From: an uncultured Lachnospiraceae bacterium
GTDB lineage: Bacteria; Bacillota; Clostridia; Lachnospirales; Lachnospiraceae
Assembly (NCBI GenBank): GCA_910578715.1
Contig: CAJTRL010000012.1
Span: 7,699 to 71,698 of the forward strand
DNA length: 64,000 bases
Direction: 5' to 3'
The position numbers and the translations under genes are program-made. The notes under the pieces were generated by a model, which was given only the letters and a program-made list of their open reading frames with translations, did no database searches and was not told where the DNA came from. Every line of letters begins with the position of its first letter. Position 1 is the stretch's first letter. Shown one piece after another: positions 61,149 to 64,000 of the stretch.

Positions 61149-63735
61149 TTTCAACCTTACCCGTTCCTTCTGCAGTACGCCCCATATCGGATAAAAGCGG
61201 AGCGAGCGTCAACAACAGACAAAATGCAATCGGATTGCACGGATGAAAAATCCATTCCGTCAGTCCGGCCACCGCAAAAAGTAATAGCAAAGCAAGCGGC
61301 AGCGCACTACACACTCTGTCATTTTTTCTTCTCTTATAGTAAACCGCCGACTGTATCAGCGTGGCAGCGCCAAACAAAACAAATACAATCCCCACCGGAA
61401 CGCCAAAATCGTATGCGGTCTGAAGATAGATATTATGCGCATGTACAATCAGATTCCCGTCCGGAAGCGTAATGTACATATCGTCATGCCCTTCCCTGTT
61501 CAGATTCGCATAATACAATCTGAAAATATCCAGCCGCCCGTTCGTATAAGCCTCCGCGTCGCTTATCTGCTCTTCTTCCTGTTCGGATATTTCACTTCCT
61601 GAAAAATCCGACGACGCTACCAGCATTTTATCATTTGTCAGATTTTCCTCTTTCAACAGGCTGCACGGTTCTCTGCCTGCATAATATCCATTATCGCTCT
61701 TTCTATCATCTTTTACCGTTTTATACTGATTGATACATTCTTCCTCCGGGATTCCGAGCACCTTCGACTGGAATACATGAAGGAAGCGGCGGACAGTCAT
61801 ATAATAATTGGAATCCAAATCCCTGTCATGCAGAATCTCGTCCGGAAGCTCTTCTATCTCCATCGTTTCCGGCTGTGCCGCCACCGCCGGAACAAGACGC
61901 TGCGCCGTAAATACCGCCGGAAAGCAAATGAGAACGGCCGCCGCCATCATTCCCGCCGCCACAAGCAGGGACTTTATTTTCTTCCGCATGCCAAGACAGA
62001 CAACCGGCATAAGTACAAGCGCCATTACGGCAACCGCAAGATAGCCTGTCCTCGATAAGGTAAAAAGAAGATATACCGCAGAAATTCCAAACACCGTCAG
62101 TTCCTTCCAGATACAGGAAAGTTTCTGTTCTCTGCGATATGCGTCCAGCAGCTTCACCACCGCCGCACATACGACTAACGCCAGATATACCGCGCAAATC
62201 GTCACCGTATGGAAGGTAAACGGATAGCGGTAATACTGATAAAACATATACGGTCTGTGCAATAGACAATAACCCGCCGACGCCAGAAAGTGAAGCAGAA
62301 TACCGTTACAGATATTGGAAAGCAGCCGCTCCCTTTTCTCCCAGACTGCCACGCGCACATAATACAAAGAAAAAGCGCATACGAGATAGATGGGCCATCC
62401 CCTCGTGTTCCGGAATACGAGCAAAAGAACAAAAAAGATTGCCAGAACCGCACCATACCAGATGCTGAATCTTCTTCCTCCGCCCCGGTTTCCTTTTCTC
62501 CATCCGTTCACGGAATGCACTATGCCATAAATTGTGTTGAGAATCACGATTCCCGCAATGATGCCGGCCCACACGGTCAGCTTCACCACCTGTACGCCCT
62601 CTTCCGTTCCGGGCATGACCATGTCGGGAGATACCAGCTGTTTCTGATAATAGGAATATCCGGCAAAAGCCGCAATCACCAGATAAACCAGATTCCACCA
62701 GTTGAAAATCTCCCGCCGTTTATAAGTCGCAATAACCGCCAGTCCAAAATAAACCAGCATTTCTCTGTATGCAATCATATGATGTATCTCATACAGGCCG
62801 TTCATATAATGCACGCCCGCCTGAACCGCCAGCGCCAGAAAAACAATCTGAAGATAATCCGTCCACCGTTCCCGCAGAACGGATAATCCCATGTCGCTGC
62901 TTTTATGCAGCCTTTTATGGCACACTCCATAAAGCAGAATGCCCGCCGTAATCAGGATTCCCGCGATAAAGAACAGATTGTTCTCCGCATAAGGCGAAAA
63001 CAGCTTACAGGGCCATACCGCCGCGACAGAGACCACCGCCGCCACAAGAATAACCGGAGACGCCGCCCGCTTCCATACCGTTTCCACCGTCAGCAGCCTG
63101 TTTTTATCCGGGTGCTTTCCATAATACTTCCCGGTAACAAAGGTCACCGCTGCTCCAAGTAACACAAGCAGGGCATCACACACCAGTGTTCTGCCCTTTC
63201 TAAGCGGGATTTTATATTCATACTCTGTGATAATATTATGCTCCGTATCTTCTACATTGCCATAATACAGCGTTCCGTTATAAATCGTGCCGGAAGTTTC
63301 CGTGTCCTCGAAGGCCACATAAAAATCCGTGGAAATTCCCTGGATGGCATAATAATATTCCTTGCCGACTTCTGTCTCCTGATTGACCCGTACCGTGCAG
63401 AATCCCGGCATTTCCTTCATATCATCCGTGGAAATAATCTGCTGCATCAGTATATTTCTTGACGCATCCCGCAGAATAAAATTAAATTCTTCTCCCGCAG
63501 ACTCATTCAGCAAAAATACCCGGATGTTCTCCAGATGGTCGTACTGGGCAACAAACATCTGCTCGACGACATATTCTTCTGTAATCGCCTCGGACTGCAT
63601 GGACATCTGCCGGTTACTTCCGGAAACGACTTTCTCCGTCACAAGCCGGAGCGGCCATAATGCGATGATGATGCACAGGCATATGAGCCAGACCGTTCCG
63701 CAGATTGCCTGACGGCTATTGATAACTTTATTCAT
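61123..63735 (-). CDS. Large O-antigen ligase/polymerase-like membrane protein
   Basis: 870 residues. A first membrane segment (about 13-33) is followed by an extracytoplasmic domain of about 150 residues (40-190) with beta-rich sequence, then about twelve membrane helices. The ligase/polymerase signature HAHNIYLQTAYDFG (765-778) sits in the C-terminal part after a long outside loop (about 630-760). Wzy and WaaL cannot be separated by sequence; the added N-terminal domain might bind glycan or acceptor. It is the first gene of the visible transcript with a weak TATAAT promoter before it. Confidence 0.8.
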   Translation of the reverse strand: MNKVINSRQAICGTVWLICLCIIIALWPLRLVTEKVVSGSNRQMSMQSEAITEEYVVEQMFVAQYDHLENIRVFLLNESAGEEFNFILRDASRNILMQQIISTDDMKEMPGFCTVRVNQETEVGKEYYYAIQGISTDFYVAFEDTETSGTIYNGTLYYGNVEDTEHNIITEYEYKIPLRKGRTLVCDALLVLLGAAVTFVTGKYYGKHPDKNRLLTVETVWKRAASPVILVAAVVSVAAVWPCKLFSPYAENNLFFIAGILITAGILLYGVCHKRLHKSSDMGLSVLRERWTDYLQIVFLALAVQAGVHYMNGLYEIHHMIAYREMLVYFGLAVIATYKRREIFNWWNLVYLVIAAFAGYSYYQKQLVSPDMVMPGTEEGVQVVKLTVWAGIIAGIVILNTIYGIVHSVNGWRKGNRGGGRRFSIWYGAVLAIFFVLLLVFRNTRGWPIYLVCAFSLYYVRVAVWEKRERLLSNICNGILLHFLASAGYCLLHRPYMFYQYYRYPFTFHTVTICAVYLALVVCAAVVKLLDAYRREQKLSCIWKELTVFGISAVYLLFTLSRTGYLAVAVMALVLMPVVCLGMRKKIKSLLVAAGMMAAAVLICFPAVFTAQRLVPAVAAQPETMEIEELPDEILHDRDLDSNYYMTVRRFLHVFQSKVLGIPEEECINQYKTVKDDRKSDNGYYAGREPCSLLKEENLTNDKMLVASSDFSGSEISEQEEEQISDAEAYTNGRLDIFRLYYANLNREGHDDMYITLPDGNLIVHAHNIYLQTAYDFGVPVGIVFVLFGAATLIQSAVYYKRRKNDRVCSALPLALLLLFAVAGLTEWIFHPCNPIAFCLLLTLAPLLSDMGRTAEGTGKVENEKETKTV

Positions 63736-63761
63736 TTTCTGTAACGCTTTCTTACTATTTT

Positions 63762-63767
63762 ATTATA
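63762..63767 (-). promoter_or_regulatory. Possible -10 box before the first visible gene
   Basis: A perfect TATAAT on the minus strand lies 27 bases before the ATG at 63735. No good -35 is found at 16-18 bases; the upstream side falls into the direct repeat. Weak evidence, as AT-rich gaps contain such words by chance. Confidence 0.3.
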
Positions 63768-63771
63768 ATAC

Positions 63772-63826
63772 TTCATCGGACGTTTGCTCGTTTCGACTGC
63801 AAGAAAAACAAATGACGCTTCGCGTC
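63772..63826. repeat. 55-bp direct repeat, copy 1
   Basis: Identical over 55 bases to 63946-64000, offset 174 bases. It ends in GACGC-TTC-GCGTC, a perfect 5-bp hairpin (63814-63826). It lies upstream of the first visible gene. The stretch 63736-64000 holds no gene. Confidence 0.9.
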
Positions 63827-63855
63827 GCTTGTGGAATTTACTTCTATCTCTTGCC

Positions 63856-63883
63856 ACTCGCAAACTCGCGCTCCGCGCTCTCT
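63856..63883. repeat. 28-bp direct repeat, copy 1
   Basis: Matches 63911-63938 with one mismatch, offset 55 bases. It contains GC-rich partly self-complementary sequence (GCG..CGC). Located between the two copies of the 55-bp repeat. Confidence 0.85.
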
Positions 63884-63910
63884 TTGCTGTTTTGACTTCG
63901 ACTCTTTGTT

Positions 63911-63938
63911 ACTCGCAAACTCGCGCTTCGCGCTCTCT
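63911..63938. repeat. 28-bp direct repeat, copy 2
   Basis: Second copy of the element at 63856-63883, with one base changed (CTTCG for CTCCG). Confidence 0.85.
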
Positions 63939-63945
63939 GTCCGAT

Positions 63946-64000
63946 TTCATCGGACGTTTGCTCGTTTCGACTGCAAGAAAAACAAATGACGCTTCGCGTC
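63946..64000. repeat. 55-bp direct repeat, copy 2, reaching window edge
   Basis: Identical to 63772-63826 up to the last base of the window, so the repeat may be longer or part of a larger array to the right. Confidence 0.88.

Noticed and set aside
63772..64000. Possible CRISPR array
   Set aside because: Only two copies of each repeat, with unequal spacing and no spacer-length regularity or cas genes.

Overview
The window is one continuous surface-polysaccharide locus. About 52 protein genes, all on the minus strand, fill almost the whole 64 kb with short gaps and frequent ATGA or GTGA stop/start overlaps, so transcription runs from the right edge to the left edge. Gene style (DUF6056 and DUF6020 membrane proteins, GGAGG-type ribosome binding sites, moderate GC, WecG/TagA-type enzymes) suggests a Gram-positive Clostridia, most likely a Lachnospiraceae-type gut bacterium; this is inference from family content. 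No rRNA, tRNA, CRISPR array or transposase gene was seen. No gap between genes exceeds 300 bases.

Layout in transcription order. (1) 63.7-57.4 kb: hairpin-rich direct repeats and a weak promoter, a large O-antigen ligase/polymerase-like protein, then a Pgl-like trio: membrane-bound nucleotide-sugar 4,6-dehydratase, DegT-family aminotransferase and a small PglC-type phosphoglycosyl transferase. (2) 57.4-55.4 kb: a fold-type-II PLP enzyme and an ATP-grasp ligase, where an acetyltransferase (PglD) would be expected. (3) 55.3-46 kb: GT4 enzymes, a UDP-HexNAc 6-dehydrogenase (TviB/WbpO type), a DUF2334 deacetylase-like protein, a multi-spanning membrane protein, a TviC/WbpP-type epimerase behind its own promoter, a 147-bp imperfect palindrome and a formyltransferase-like gene. 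(4) 46-33 kb: a Dlt-like tailoring set (amino-acid adenylating enzyme, carrier protein, MBOAT acyltransferase, two SGNH/DltD-like proteins), a second formyltransferase, large membrane proteins and a VapBC-like toxin-antitoxin pair with its own promoter. (5) 33-16 kb: acyltransferase-3, a deacetylase-like protein, two asparagine-synthetase-type amidotransferases, GT2/GT4/GT11/GT17/DUF5672 transferases, an ABC flippase-like exporter, a DUF6056 protein and a Wzy candidate. (6) 16.4 kb to the left edge: a second, WbaP-type initiating transferase, more GTs, an acetyltransferase, a pyruvyltransferase, a Wzx flippase, a GH88/GH105-like hydrolase, an AT-rich AlbA_2/HATPase regulator-like gene, another GT11, a second Wzy candidate, a GT26-GT4 fusion and a GT4 cut by the window edge.

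How the genes could work together (inference): precursor enzymes would make a 4-amino-4,6-dideoxyhexosamine and a HexNAc uronic acid. AsnB homologues could amidate the uronic acid, and the formyltransferases or the ATP-grasp enzyme could acylate the 4-amino group. Two initiating transferases and two flippase types (ABC and Wzx) with three polymerase/ligase candidates suggest either two polymers or one highly decorated polymer. The Dlt-like set, acyltransferase-3, hexapeptide acetyltransferase, pyruvyltransferase and deacetylase-like proteins would add non-sugar decorations. The most interesting units are the Dlt-like cassette and the ATP-grasp/PLP pair inside the Pgl-like module.
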